Of a DNA stretch of 64,000 nucleotides, positions 1-9,261 are shown one piece after another (position 1 is the first letter of the stretch; each line of letters starts with the position of its first letter). The notes under the pieces are model-generated. The model worked only from the letters and a program-made list of their open reading frames with translations, searched no databases and had not been told where the DNA came from. Position numbers and translations under genes: made by a program. The DNA comes from Mycobacterium sp. 852013-50091_SCH5140682 (GTDB lineage: Bacteria > Actinomycetota > Actinomycetes > Mycobacteriales > Mycobacteriaceae). The stretch spans positions 86,936-150,935 of the forward strand of contig NZ_LZTB01000004.1 in the NCBI RefSeq assembly GCF_001665685.1. Reading direction: 5' to 3'.

Positions 1-2084
1 GGCGGCAGGTAGAACGAGTCGTCGTTCTTGGCCGTATCGAACGCCTCACCCATCGCGGTGGAGTTCTCCTGCATCGCCATCGTCTGGTTCTGCTGCGCCT
101 TCTGCACCTGGTACTGGTTCAGCAGCGTCCGCTTCTGGTTCTTCATGGACTGGATCTGTGCCGGCATCACGGCGACCATCCGCGGCATCAGGTCGGCCAT
201 GCGCTGCATGTCGGGAACCAGGTCCTGGAAGTCGTCGGACATCGTGCCGATGCCGTCGAGGCTGTCGAAGACCGACCGCAGGGACCAGCACATCGGAATG
301 TCGAAGCAGTGCGGTTCCCAGTACAGGTAATTACGGAGGGGCCGGAATTGATCGTCGAAGTCTGCCAAGTGATCACGAACCGACGAGATGTCACCCGAGG
401 TGGTCTTCATCTTGTCGGCCATGCGCTGCGACACCGCGGCGAGGTCGGTCTGGATGTTCATCATCTCGGTCATCGCGTCGATGCTCATCTGAAGGTCGTC
501 GGCCTGTTTGAGCATGTTGTCGAGATTGGTCTGCATGTAGTCGTTGTTCATGATCTGGCTGGTGCCGTTCTGGCCCAGCGAGTACGGGATCGTCGAATGC
601 TTGATCGGATCTCCGTCGGGCCGGGTGATGGTCTGCACCTGGGCGATGCCATGAACTGCCTTGAGCGCCTTGGCGATCTTGTCGATGACCAAGAAGTCGG
701 CCGGGTTCCGCAGATCGCGATCGGTCTCGATCATCATGAGATCCGGGTTCATCTTCGCCTCGGAGAAGTGCCGGAAGGCGGCGGCATACCCGACATTCGC
801 GGGAACGTCGTCGGGCAGGTAGATGCGGTCGTTGTAGGTCGTGTGGTAGCCGGGCAGCGTGATCAGGCCGATCAGCGATGCGACGACGGCGCACACCAGG
901 ATTGCGCCGGGCCACCGCACGGTGGCGGTGCCGATCCGGTGCCAGCCGCGGGACTGGGTAACGCGTTTGGGCTCCAGGATGCGGCCGAAGCGACTCAATA
1001 CCGAGATGACGGCGGGCCCCATGGTCAGGGCCGCCGCGACGACGATCACCATGCCGATCGACAGCGGGATGCCCATCGTCTGGAAGTACGGCAACCGGGT
1101 GAAGTGCAGGCACAGCGTCGCACCGGCGATGGTAAGGCCCGAGGCCAGCACCACGTGCGCGGTGCCATGGAACATGGTGTAGTAGGCCGATTCTCGATCT
1201 TCACCGGCTCGCCGGGCCTCCTGATATCGACCTATCAGGAAGATCGCGTAATCGGTGGCCGCGGCGATGGCCAAGGTGACCACGAGGTTCGTGGCGAAGG
1301 TCGTCAACCCGAAGACGTTGTGGAAGCCCAGGAATGCCACCAGACCCCGGGCAGCCGACAGCTCGAGCACCACCATCACCATCACGATGAGCATCGTGAT
1401 GACGGACCGGTAAACCCCCAGCAGCATGACGGCGATGACCGCGAAGGTCACCATCTCGATCATTTCCATGCTCTTGTCGCCGACGGCGTTCTGGTCGGTG
1501 CTCGTCGCCGCAGGTCCGGTGACATAGGCCTTCACGCCTGGCGGAGCGGGACTTTCGGTAGCGATGTGACGTACGGCCTCGACCGACTCATTGGCCAGCG
1601 TTTCGCCCTGATCGCCTGCGATATAGACCTGGACGTAGGCGGCTTTGCCGTCGGCGCTCTGTGCGCCTTTGGCGGTCAGCGAATCTCCCCAGAAGTCCTG
1701 GACATGCTGCACATGGGTGGTGTCGGCCCGCAGATCCCGAACCATCTTGTCGTAGAAGTCGTGTGCGTCGGCACCCAACGGCTGGTCGCCTTCGAGCACG
1801 ATCATCACCGAACTGCTGGTGTCGTACTCCTGGAACACCTTGCCGACCCGTTTGGTGGCGATCATCGACGGTGCGTCGTTGGGGCTCATCGACACCGCGC
1901 GGAGCTTGCCCACTTCCTCGAGCTGCGGGACGACGGTGTTGAGAACGGCCACGATCGCGATCCACGCCAGGATGATCGGCACCGCGAACGTTCGGATGAA
2001 CCGCGGAAGCCGCGGCCTCGACGGCGCCGCGTGGCGTGCCGCGGGAATGGCGTCGGTCGGAGCGTCGTCCGTCGGCGCGCTCAT
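1..2084 (-). CDS. MmpL family RND transporter, 3' end cut off by the window edge
   Basis: Inner-membrane RND-type exporter of lipids or drugs, working with the MmpS protein encoded just upstream. About 694 codons are present out of the usual 950-1000, so the C-terminal third lies outside the window. Visible parts are the first transmembrane helix ([19 protein letters not shown]), the first periplasmic loop, and the TM4 region with the MmpL proton-relay pair D278-Y279 in [11 protein letters not shown], followed by the second periplasmic domain. The ATG at 2084 overlaps the mmpS stop as ATGA, so the two are translationally coupled. Family membership is certain; the cargo cannot be told from sequence. 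The antisense strand carries a long shadow frame that should be ignored. Confidence 0.95.
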   Translation of the reverse strand, partial: MSAPTDDAPTDAIPAARHAAPSRPRLPRFIRTFAVPIILAWIAIVAVLNTVVPQLEEVGKLRAVSMSPNDAPSMIATKRVGKVFQEYDTSSSVMIVLEGDQPLGADAHDFYDKMVRDLRADTTHVQHVQDFWGDSLTAKGAQSADGKAAYVQVYIAGDQGETLANESVEAVRHIATESPAPPGVKAYVTGPAATSTDQNAVGDKSMEMIEMVTFAVIAVMLLGVYRSVITMLIVMVMVVLELSAARGLVAFLGFHNVFGLTTFATNLVVTLAIAAATDYAIFLIGRYQEARRAGEDRESAYYTMFHGTAHVVLASGLTIAGATLCLHFTRLPYFQTMGIPLSIGMVIVVAAALTMGPAVISVLSRFGRILEPKRVTQSRGWHRIGTATVRWPGAILVCAVVASLIGLITLPGYHTTYNDRIYLPDDVPANVGYAAAFRHFSEAKMNPDLMMIETDRDLRNPADFLVIDKIAKALKAVHGIAQVQTITRPDGDPIKHSTIPYSLGQNGTSQIMNNDYMQTNLDNMLKQADDLQMSIDAMTEMMNIQTDLAAVSQRMADKMKTTSGDISSVRDHLADFDDQFRPLRNYLYWEPHCFDIPMCWSLRSVFDSLDGIGTMSDDFQDLVPDMQRMADLMPRMVAVMPAQIQSMKNQKRTLLNQYQVQKAQQNQTMAMQENSTAMGEAFDTAKNDDSFYLP

Positions 2085-2506
2085 GCGGCCTTCACAAAGC
2101 AGAAGGTTTCGGCGTTCATGCCGGTAGCGGTCCTCTCCTGTTTGACCTCGTCATCGACGCTCACGCGGCAGCTGATGCTGTCTCCGTCGCCCTGGGCCAT
2201 GATGTTGGGCATCACCGACGGCAGGGTGGTTTGCAGAGTCAACGTCCACGGCAACGGCGTGCTGGGCACGCGCTGAGGTTTGCCTTCGAGATCCATGTAG
2301 TTGATCACTGCCGTGGCACCCGAGCCGAAGATCTCGTACTTGACGATCTTGGGGTTGAAGTCCTCGGCGTTGTCCGAGGATTTGTCCGTCACCACAACGG
2401 GATTCGATCCGAAAACCTTCCGCACGTTCATCACGACCAGCCCGCCGGCCACAACGGCGACGATGATCAACACGGGGAGCCACATACGTCGCAGCGCCTT
2501 GGTCAT
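2081..2506 (-). CDS. MmpS family membrane accessory protein
   Basis: Small membrane-anchored partner of MmpL, 141 residues. It has a short basic N-terminus (MTKALRRMW), one transmembrane helix ([18 protein letters not shown]) and a periplasmic beta-rich domain with the family features [17 protein letters not shown] and a C-terminal Cys. A 25-residue longer frame exists, but the ATG at 2506 has a GAGAGG ribosome site at the right distance and gives the normal MmpS start. It ends in an ATGA overlap with mmpL. The pair is divergent from a TetR gene, an arrangement usually meaning local control of the exporter by that regulator. Confidence 0.92.
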   Translation of the reverse strand: MTKALRRMWLPVLIIVAVVAGGLVVMNVRKVFGSNPVVVTDKSSDNAEDFNPKIVKYEIFGSGATAVINYMDLEGKPQRVPSTPLPWTLTLQTTLPSVMPNIMAQGDGDSISCRVSVDDEVKQERTATGMNAETFCFVKAA

Positions 2507-2587
2507 TGTGGGCCTCTCAGCGTTCGGTGGGTTCGCGACGACCTTGTGCGCGACAGCCTGCTCAGTTCCGTTAAGCAAGCTAACCTA

Positions 2588-2614
2588 ATAAGTGGATAAC
2601 TTCAATCCACTTAT
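2588..2614. promoter_or_regulatory. Probable TetR operator between mmpS and the TetR gene
   Basis: Perfect inverted repeat: ATAAGTGGAT (2588-2597), 7-base spacer, ATCCACTTAT (2605-2614). It lies 26 bases before the TetR start and about 80 before the mmpS start, in an AT-rich patch of otherwise GC-rich DNA. Position and symmetry suit a TetR dimer repressing both divergent promoters; binding is inferred. Confidence 0.7.
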
Positions 2615-2640
2615 GACCCCGATCACTTAAGCTGGGAGAT

Positions 2641-3303
2641 ATGACCGACGGAACTCGCCGCGTACTGCGCAAGGATGCAGAGCGCAATCGGCAGCGTGTT
2701 CTCGACGCCGCGCGGGAACTGTTCGCCGAAAAGGGTCTCGAAGCGACCCTCAACGACGTGGCAAAGCACGCCAATGTCGGGGTGGGCACCGTGTACCGAC
2801 GCTTCGCCACAAAACAAGAGCTACTCGACGCCGTCTTCGAGGACGGCATCGATCAGGTCGTCGCTCTCGCGGAATCCGCGTTGCAGAAAGACAATTCGTG
2901 GGACGGATTCGTATGGTTCGTCGAGCAACAGTGCGAGCTGACCGCGACCGACCGAGGGCTGCGCGAGATGGTCTACAGCAGGGCCTACGGCGGCCACGGA
3001 GTCGAATGCGCACGGCTGCGGCTGTCCCCGTCGGTCACGAAACTTGTCGAGCGGGCCCGCGCCGACGGCTATCTGCGGCCCGACGTAGAAGGTTCGGACA
3101 TGCCGATCCTCGGCCTGCTGGCCGGAACCGTGAGCGAATGGGCCGGCCACGTCGACCCCGACTTGTGGCGGCGCTACGTCGCCCTGCTGCTCGACGGCAT
3201 GCGGCAGCGCGACGACCAACCAGGCCTCCGCGTGGACGCGCTGAAAGACGACCAGATGGACGCAGCAATGCGTGGCTGGCATCCGGCGGGCAACCCTCCC
3301 TAG
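2641..3303 (+). CDS. TetR family transcriptional regulator
   Basis: 220-residue one-component regulator. The N-terminal TetR helix-turn-helix is clear (about residues 13-60: RQRVLDAARELFAEKGLEATLNDVAKHANVGVGTVYRRF in two stretches), followed by an alpha-helical ligand-binding domain with no recognisable ligand signature. A GGGAG ribosome site sits just before the ATG. It is transcribed away from mmpS-mmpL and faces a perfect 10-bp-arm palindrome in the shared intergenic region, so it most likely represses the exporter and itself and is released by a substrate or toxic compound of the pump. Confidence 0.93.
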   Translation: MTDGTRRVLRKDAERNRQRVLDAARELFAEKGLEATLNDVAKHANVGVGTVYRRFATKQELLDAVFEDGIDQVVALAESALQKDNSWDGFVWFVEQQCELTATDRGLREMVYSRAYGGHGVECARLRLSPSVTKLVERARADGYLRPDVEGSDMPILGLLAGTVSEWAGHVDPDLWRRYVALLLDGMRQRDDQPGLRVDALKDDQMDAAMRGWHPAGNPP

Positions 3304-3310
3304 GAGAACG

Positions 3311-3934
3311 TCACCCGCTGCCCCACAGATGCCCTAGGTGAACGAGTTCGCCACGACCCGAAGTTATTTCGGCGACTGCGGAATCCAGAGTCGTCGCCTC
3401 GGCGCACAGCACCCTGATGACCGCCTTCTGCCCATACTCCACTCCGTCGACCTCGAACCCGCGCCGCCGCAGTTCGGCCTCGACCCACCCCGCCTCGGCG
3501 TGATCGACCGCGAGGGTGAACACCTGCAACCGGACACGCGCCTGCAGTGTCGCCGATTCGAGTGCCGAGGTGACCGTGCCGGAGTATGCCCGCGTAAGCC
3601 CACCGGTTCCGAGCTTGATACCGCCGTAGTACCGCGAAACCACCGCAACCACATTGACCAGCTCTCGAGCCTTGAGCACCGACAGGATCGGTGCACCTGC
3701 GGTTCCGCTCGGCTCACCGTCGTCGCTGTACCGCTCGATGCGAGTCTCGACGTCATCGCCGAGGACGTAGGCGAAGCAGTGGTGGCCTGCTCCACGTTCC
3801 AGTTCGTGCGCGAGCGCCACGAACTCGTTGGCTTCCTCCTCGCCGCAGCACTGGCGGAGCCGGGCGATGAAGCGGGACTTCTTGATCGTCTCCTCGGAGT
3901 ACGGCCTTGCCTCAGGATCGAGCGAGAACGACAT
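3311..3934 (-). CDS. YigZ/IMPACT (UPF0029) family protein
   Basis: 207-residue homologue of bacterial YigZ and eukaryotic IMPACT, a family linked to translation control whose biochemical role in bacteria is unsettled. The N-terminal UPF0029 domain is typical: KKSRFIA near the start, HELERGAGHHCFAYVLGD, the DDGEPSGTAGAPIL motif and VVSRYYGGIKLGTGGL. A C-terminal ferredoxin-like DUF1949 segment follows. The frame extends 73 codons further upstream, but the ATG at 3934 matches the family start. There is no ribosome site in front of it; instead a TACAAT box lies 7 bases upstream, which suggests a leaderless mRNA. It converges with the TetR gene, 7 bases apart. Confidence 0.93.
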   Translation of the reverse strand: MSFSLDPEARPYSEETIKKSRFIARLRQCCGEEEANEFVALAHELERGAGHHCFAYVLGDDVETRIERYSDDGEPSGTAGAPILSVLKARELVNVVAVVSRYYGGIKLGTGGLTRAYSGTVTSALESATLQARVRLQVFTLAVDHAEAGWVEAELRRRGFEVDGVEYGQKAVIRVLCAEATTLDSAVAEITSGRGELVHLGHLWGSG

Positions 3935-3947
3935 ACGCGGAATTGTA
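3935..3947 (-). promoter_or_regulatory. Candidate leaderless promoter -10 box of the YigZ gene
   Basis: Reading the minus strand, TACAAT (3947-3942) is followed by 7 bases and then the A of the ATG at 3934. No Shine-Dalgarno sequence is present. Leaderless transcripts with this spacing are common in mycobacteria, so transcription probably starts at the start codon. Confidence 0.5.
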
Positions 3948-4206
3948 GGAGTGCAGGTCGCGCCGACCGCGCCGTCAACAGCGAGACGGGCATTCTCATA
4001 TACGGCTATCACAACTCTCCCTGCTGGATAACTAAGTTCGGAAACGGCCTGGTAGGGGATGGTCCAGACATGGTGAGGAAAGGCTCTTGCCGGATCCCCC
4101 GAGCGGCATACCCAGAGCTGTCGGTCCTGCCGCCTACGATTCCAGCGGCACACCTTTGACGAGACCCCGATCGCCCTGACGCCGGCCCCGGTGGGAAGGA
4201 CCAGCA

Positions 4207-6240
4207 GTGAGTTACAACGCCGCAGACATCACCGAGCTCGACGATGTCCAGCACACGCGCCTGCGGCCCGCGGTGAACCTGGGCCTGGACGTGCTCAACA
4301 CCGCGCTGCGTGAGCTGGTCGACAACGCGATCGAAGAGGTCGCCGACCCCAGCCACGGCGGGTCCACCGTGACGATCACCCTGCATGCCGACGGATCGGT
4401 CAGCGTCGCCGACGACGGCCGCGGCCTTCCCGTCGACTCCGACCCGGTCACCGGGAAGAACGGCATCGTCAAGACACTCGGCACCGCACGGGCAGGTGGC
4501 AAGTTCTCCGCCCACTCCGACGCTGCCAGCACCGGTGCCGGTTTGAACGGCATCGGCGCCGCAGCCGCGGTGTTCATCTCCGCCCGTACCGACGTGACGG
4601 TGCGCCGCGCGGGAAAGACCTACCTGCAGAGTTTCGGCCGTGGCTATCCGGGGACGTTCGAGGGTAAGGAGTTCGACCCGGACGCCCCGTTCACCCGCGC
4701 TGACACGCAGAAGCTGCGCGGCGCCGGCAACCGCAAGCCAGACGCGCACGGCACCACGGTGCGCATCCTGTTCGACCCGGCCGTGGTGCCGGATTCCAGC
4801 GTGGACATCGGCGAGGTGCTGCTGCGGGCCCACGCCGCGGCGCGCATGTCGCCCGGCGTGCATCTCCACGTCGTCGACGAAGGCTGGCCGGGCGAGGACC
4901 TGCCGCCCGCGTTGATGGAACCGTTCAACGGGCCGTGGGGCACCGACACCCTGCTCGACCTCATGTGCACCGCCGCCGGCACTCCCCTGCCCGACGTGCG
5001 CGCAGCCGTCGAAGGACGGGGTGAGTACACGACCGGCCGCGGCCCCACGCCGTTCCGCTGGTCGTTGACCGCCGGGCCTGCCGAACCGGCCACGGTTGCA
5101 GCGTTCTGCAACACCGTGCGCACCCCGGGCGGTGGATCGCATCTCACGGCCGCGATGAAAGGTTTGTCCGAAGCCCTGGCCGACCGTGCGTCCCGCATCC
5201 GCGACCTGGGCCTGGCCAAGGGCGAGGACGGCCCGGAGCCACAGGACTTCGCCGCGGTCACCGCGTTGGCTGTGGACACCCGCGCACCCGACGTGGCATG
5301 GGACTCCCAGGCCAAGACCGCGGTGTCGTCGCGGTCGTTGAACGTCGCCATGGCCCCCGACGTGGCGCGCAGCGTCACCATCTGGGCGGCCAACCCCGGC
5401 AACAGCGACGCGGTGACCCTCTGGACCAAGTTGGCGCTGGAGTCCGCCCGAGCGCGGCGCAGTGCCGAAGGAGCCAAGGCCCGCTCCCGCGCGGCGTCGA
5501 AAGCCAAGGGGCTCGGAACCAATCTGTCGCTGCCGCCGAAGCTGCTGCCCAGCCGAGAAACCGGCCGCGGGTCGGGCGCCGAGCTTTTCCTGTGCGAGGG
5601 CGATTCGGCGTTGGGCACCATCAAAGCGGCGCGCGACGCCACGTTCCAGGCGGCCTTCCCGCTGAAAGGGAAGCCGCCCAACGTCTATGGGTTCACCGTG
5701 AGCAAGGCGCGGGTCAAAGACGAGTTCGACGCGATCGAACGCATCCTGGGCTGCGGGCTGCGGGACAACTGCGATCCGGAACAGTGCCGGTACGACCGGA
5801 TCCTGTTCGCCTCCGACGCCGATCCCGACGGCGGCAACATCAACTCGAGCCTGATCTCGATGTTCCTGGACTTCTACCGCCCGCTCGTCGAGGCCGGAAT
5901 GGTCTACGTGACGCTGCCGCCCCTGTTCGTGGTCAAGGATGGCACCCAGCGCATCTACTGCCAGGACGAGTCCGAGCGCGACGCCGCGGTGGCACAGATG
6001 CGCGCCACCTCGAAACGCAAGGTAGAGGTTCAGCGCAACAAAGGCCTCGGCGAAATGGATGCCGACGACTTCTGGAACACCGTGCTGGATCCGCAGCGGC
6101 GCACCGTGATTCGGGTGCACCTCGACGACGACGACAAAAAGTTGCACCACACGCTGTTCGGCGGACCGCCCGAGGGCCGACGCACGTGGATGGCCGATGT
6201 CGCCTCCCGCGTCGACACCTCCGCGCTGGACCTGGACTAG
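4207..6240 (+). CDS. TopoM-like type II topoisomerase, GyrB-type ATPase/Toprim subunit
   Basis: 677-residue ATPase subunit of a gyrase/topo IV-like enzyme. GHKL motifs: ELVDNAIEEVA (D39, N40), DDGRG (69-73), GGKF (97-100) and the glycine-rich lid TGAGLNGIG (109-117). A transducer domain follows, then the Toprim centre with EGDSA (464-468) and DADPDG (537-542), which supply the Mg-binding acids. It departs strongly from GyrB: no GyrB-like QTK lid context, a cysteine trio (C516, C522, C527) before the Toprim DxD, and LFLCEGDSALG in place of the usual EGDSAGGS. The GTG start at 4207 has GGGAAGGA six bases upstream. Layout and divergence match TopoM of M. smegmatis, described as an atypical enzyme able to introduce positive supercoils; identity with it is inferred. 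Confidence 0.9.
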   Translation: MSYNAADITELDDVQHTRLRPAVNLGLDVLNTALRELVDNAIEEVADPSHGGSTVTITLHADGSVSVADDGRGLPVDSDPVTGKNGIVKTLGTARAGGKFSAHSDAASTGAGLNGIGAAAAVFISARTDVTVRRAGKTYLQSFGRGYPGTFEGKEFDPDAPFTRADTQKLRGAGNRKPDAHGTTVRILFDPAVVPDSSVDIGEVLLRAHAAARMSPGVHLHVVDEGWPGEDLPPALMEPFNGPWGTDTLLDLMCTAAGTPLPDVRAAVEGRGEYTTGRGPTPFRWSLTAGPAEPATVAAFCNTVRTPGGGSHLTAAMKGLSEALADRASRIRDLGLAKGEDGPEPQDFAAVTALAVDTRAPDVAWDSQAKTAVSSRSLNVAMAPDVARSVTIWAANPGNSDAVTLWTKLALESARARRSAEGAKARSRAASKAKGLGTNLSLPPKLLPSRETGRGSGAELFLCEGDSALGTIKAARDATFQAAFPLKGKPPNVYGFTVSKARVKDEFDAIERILGCGLRDNCDPEQCRYDRILFASDADPDGGNINSSLISMFLDFYRPLVEAGMVYVTLPPLFVVKDGTQRIYCQDESERDAAVAQMRATSKRKVEVQRNKGLGEMDADDFWNTVLDPQRRTVIRVHLDDDDKKLHHTLFGGPPEGRRTWMADVASRVDTSALDLD

Positions 6241-6252
6241 GAAGAAGTATCT

Positions 6253-8394
6253 GTGACCGCAACCCTGGACGTTCCTGAACAGAACCCGGATCTGGTGCTC
6301 GACCAGAGCGCCGACGACTACTGGAACCACTACCAGCTGACCTTCGCGCTCTACAGCGTCAGCGATCGCGCCATCCCTTCGGCGTTCGACGGGCTCAAGC
6401 CTGGTCAACGGCGCCTGCTCTATCAGATGCACGACTCGAAACTGCTGCCCGGCAACAAGCCGCAGAAGTCCTCGAAGGTGTGCTCGGCCGTCACCGGCAA
6501 CCTGCATCCGCATGGCGGCGCGTCGATGTACGGGGCGGCCGCGCTGATGGCTGCCGACTTCCAGCGCGTGAAAGTCATTGACGGACAAGGCGCATTCCCG
6601 CGCATCCAAGGTGACATCCCCGCTGCCGACCGGTACACCGAGATGCGGTTGTCGGCGCCCGGTGCGGCACTGACCGCCGAACTCGACGATCACGCGGTGC
6701 CCATGGTGTCCACGTTCGACGGCGAGTGGATCGAGCCGACGGTGCTGCCGGCACGGTGGCCGGTGCTGCTGTGCAACGGCGCGGTGGGTATCGCCGAAGG
6801 CTGGGCCACCAAGGTGCCCGCACACAATCCGCGCGAGGTGATGGCCGCCTGCCGGGCGCTGCTGAAAACCCCAAACATGACCGATGACAGATTGGTGAAG
6901 CTCATTCCCGGCCCCGACTGGGGCTGCGGCGCGACCGTGGTCGGCGCCACCGGGCTGCGGGAGTACATCACCACCGGTCGCGGGGCATTCACGGTACGCG
7001 GCACCCTGACGGTCGACGGAAAGAACGTCGTGATCACCGAACTACCGCCCGGGGTCGCGAGTAACACTGTGCAGGACCGGATCCGGGCCCTGGTCGAGTC
7101 GGGTGAACTGTCCGGTGTGGCCGACATGTCTGACCTGACCGACCGCCGCAACGGGCTGCGGATCGTGGTCACCGCCAAGCGCGGCCACAGCGCCGAAACC
7201 ATCCGTGACCAACTGCTCGCGTTGACCCCGCTGGAGTCGACGTTCGCCGCCAGCCTCGTCGCCCTCGACGAGGACCGGGTGCCGCGGTGGTGGTCGGTGC
7301 GTGAGCTGATCAGTGCGTTCCTGCACCTGCGTGACTCAGTCGTGGTGCGCCGCAGCGAGTATCGGCTGGAGAAGGTCGTCGCACGCCGGCATCTGGTAGC
7401 CGGCCTGCTGAAGATCCACCTGGACATCGATGCTGCCGTCGCGATCATTCGGGCCTCCGATACGGTCGACGAGGCCCGCACGGGACTGCAGGAGCGTTTC
7501 GAGATCGATTCCGACCAGGCTGATTATGTGCTGGCACTGCAACTGCGGCGGTTGACCCGGCTCGACGTCATCGAGCTGCAGGCAGAAGCCGAGAAGCTGG
7601 ACGCCGAGTTCGCCGAACTGACCGAACTGGTTTCGAATCCCGACGCGCGACGCGTGGTCATCGACAACGAGCTCGTGGAGACGGCAAAGCTGTTCAAGGG
7701 CCCCGAATTCGACCGCCGCACCGTCCTCGACTTCGACGCCACCCCGACGGCGTCGAGCTCCGACGAGGACGGCCCCCGCGAACGCAAAGTCAATACCGCT
7801 TGGCGCCTCGACGACCGGGGTGTGTTCTCCGACAGCCACGGCGACCTCCTCACCTCGGGCCTGGGTTGGGCGGTGTGGACCGACGGACGCGTCAAGTTCA
7901 CCACCGGCAACGGTCTGCCGTTCAAGATCCGGGACATCCCGGTGGCACCTGACATCACCGGGTTGCTGCGGTCCGGCGTGCTGACACCCGGCTACCACCT
8001 GGGCCTGGTGACGCGACGCGGCAAGATCCTGCGTATCGACCCCGCCGCGGTGAACCCGCAGGGGGCGGCCGGTAACGGCGTGGCCGGGGTGAAGCTTGCC
8101 GGCGACGGCGACGACGAGGTCATCGCCGCGCTGCCGATCAGCTGTGAAAACGGCGAGGCCATCCTGTCGATCTCCGAAAAGGGTTGGAAGGTAACCGAAG
8201 TCGCCGACATCCCGGTGAAGGGCCGGGGCGGGGCGGGTGTCGGGTTCCACCCGTTCGTGGGCGGCGAGGACGCTGTGCTCGCAGCGGCTATCTCGACGAC
8301 GGGCTATGTGCGCAACGGTAAACCGGTACGCGCGGAGAAGCGAGCCAAGGCATCAGTGAAGGGGTCAGGCACCGACGTGTCGCCTGCGGGATAA
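6253..8394 (+). CDS. TopoM-like type II topoisomerase, GyrA-type DNA cleavage subunit
   Basis: 713-residue breakage-reunion subunit, 12 bases behind its ATPase partner. It begins with GTG. The winged-helix region has DGLKPGQRRLLY, and the DNA-linking tyrosine is Y128 in AADRYTEMRL. After the tower and coiled-coil comes a C-terminal beta-propeller-like region, shorter than that of GyrA (about 840 residues in mycobacteria). It holds only a degenerate GyrA-box-like KGRGGAG (656-662), so normal gyrase-type right-handed wrapping is doubtful. Together with the upstream gene it forms a complete A2B2-type topoisomerase in addition to the standard gyrase expected elsewhere in the genome. Confidence 0.9.
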   Translation: MTATLDVPEQNPDLVLDQSADDYWNHYQLTFALYSVSDRAIPSAFDGLKPGQRRLLYQMHDSKLLPGNKPQKSSKVCSAVTGNLHPHGGASMYGAAALMAADFQRVKVIDGQGAFPRIQGDIPAADRYTEMRLSAPGAALTAELDDHAVPMVSTFDGEWIEPTVLPARWPVLLCNGAVGIAEGWATKVPAHNPREVMAACRALLKTPNMTDDRLVKLIPGPDWGCGATVVGATGLREYITTGRGAFTVRGTLTVDGKNVVITELPPGVASNTVQDRIRALVESGELSGVADMSDLTDRRNGLRIVVTAKRGHSAETIRDQLLALTPLESTFAASLVALDEDRVPRWWSVRELISAFLHLRDSVVVRRSEYRLEKVVARRHLVAGLLKIHLDIDAAVAIIRASDTVDEARTGLQERFEIDSDQADYVLALQLRRLTRLDVIELQAEAEKLDAEFAELTELVSNPDARRVVIDNELVETAKLFKGPEFDRRTVLDFDATPTASSSDEDGPRERKVNTAWRLDDRGVFSDSHGDLLTSGLGWAVWTDGRVKFTTGNGLPFKIRDIPVAPDITGLLRSGVLTPGYHLGLVTRRGKILRIDPAAVNPQGAAGNGVAGVKLAGDGDDEVIAALPISCENGEAILSISEKGWKVTEVADIPVKGRGGAGVGFHPFVGGEDAVLAAAISTTGYVRNGKPVRAEKRAKASVKGSGTDVSPAG

Positions 8395-8496
8395 GGACAC
8401 CTGCAGGCGCCGCGGCGAAGTAGCAGCACACTGCTCGAACTTTCATGTTGTCCTGCAAAATATTTCGTTCCATGGCGCCTGCTCTGCTGCCTGCCG

Positions 8497-8973
8497 TCAT
8501 GGCACCTGATAGCGCCCCTCGCCGTCTCGCTTCACAGCTTCGCGAAATGCCGCGACCTCGGCAACCTCGTCCTCGGTGGCCTCCTCTGTAGCCAAAAAGA
8601 CAGCCACCAGACGGGCATTCCGATCCCGAGTCAATGCGGGTAAATAGCGATCTCGCCACGTCCACAGATTTGGGTGCGGGTGCGCGGCGAAAGCCTCAGC
8701 GGGAGCCAACTGCTTGATAGCTCGTTCAAGCTCACGCCGACTGAGCTCGTATGACCAAGTCCCACGCCGATAGCCAGTTACGTCGGCAATGATCACGCCA
8801 GGAAGCGATTTCTGTCCGATGTTGACAACGTGGAAGTGCTCAGGTGAGGCCACCCGCGCGTCGCCCGGTACGAGTCCCACTCCATGGGCGTAGGGCGGAT
8901 GCCAGTCGGCCAAAGTCGCAGCAAGCCGATCATGTTCTGCGGCAATATCTTCGGCAGTGCACCACTGGTCCAT
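8497..8973 (-). CDS. Hypothetical protein, 158 residues
   Basis: No family recognised. The protein is soluble, with no signal or membrane segment, and is rich in acidic and aromatic residues (NLWTWRDRYLP in the middle, a charged C-terminal helix EEATEDEVAEVAAFREAV). The ATG at 8973 is preceded by GAGAGGATA on the minus strand. It is divergent from the GMC dehydrogenase gene, and the TTGTCGACAA sites at 9044 and 9159 lie between the two starts, so it may share their control. A metabolic role is not implied by its sequence. Confidence 0.6.
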   Translation of the reverse strand: MDQWCTAEDIAAEHDRLAATLADWHPPYAHGVGLVPGDARVASPEHFHVVNIGQKSLPGVIIADVTGYRRGTWSYELSRRELERAIKQLAPAEAFAAHPHPNLWTWRDRYLPALTRDRNARLVAVFLATEEATEDEVAEVAAFREAVKRDGEGRYQVP

Positions 8974-9042
8974 GGCCTATCCTCTCGAAAGACTCGTCCG
9001 ACGGTCACGCCGGCGCCCCAAGCAACGGCAGACTAACAGCTC

Positions 9043-9060
9043 TTTGTCGACAATACGCAA
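9043..9060. promoter_or_regulatory. GntR/FadR-type operator, site A
   Basis: TTTGTCGACAATACGCAA: perfect core TTGTCGACAA (9044-9053) plus the TACGCAA extension seen at the other sites of this island. It lies between the hypothetical gene (start 8973) and the GMC dehydrogenase (start 9262). Confidence 0.7.
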
Positions 9061-9158
9061 TAGCCCATCCCGCGCGATATACCCGCATGCCGCGCCAGCC
9101 TCGCTTCCGACAGAGATACTTGACGCATTGGGGAATGGCCCCCACAATAAATTGGTTC

Positions 9159-9176
9159 ATGTCGACAATACACAAC
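9159..9176. promoter_or_regulatory. GntR/FadR-type operator, site B
   Basis: ATGTCGACAATACACAAC: core with one mismatch, extended by TACACAA. It lies 86 bases before the GMC dehydrogenase start and 98 bases after site A. Two sites here could allow looping or cooperative repression. Confidence 0.68.
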
Positions 9177-9261
9177 CGACAGGATCCGCGCGGTCCACGT
9201 GCGATGGCTTCCGTTCGACGCAGCACGCACGTCGCGACGGTGTTCTTCGAGAGAGGTCCTC

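Noticed and set aside
309..2276. A 655-codon plus-strand frame with a run of six histidines, like a His tag.
   Set aside because: It is the antisense of the mmpL gene; the His run is the complement of a Met/Val-rich membrane helix (about 1369-1398). Not a vector tag.
4009..6825. A 938-codon minus-strand frame across the topoisomerase genes.
   Set aside because: Composition is arginine/glycine-rich shadow of high-GC coding DNA; the plus strand has complete GHKL, Toprim and GyrA motifs.
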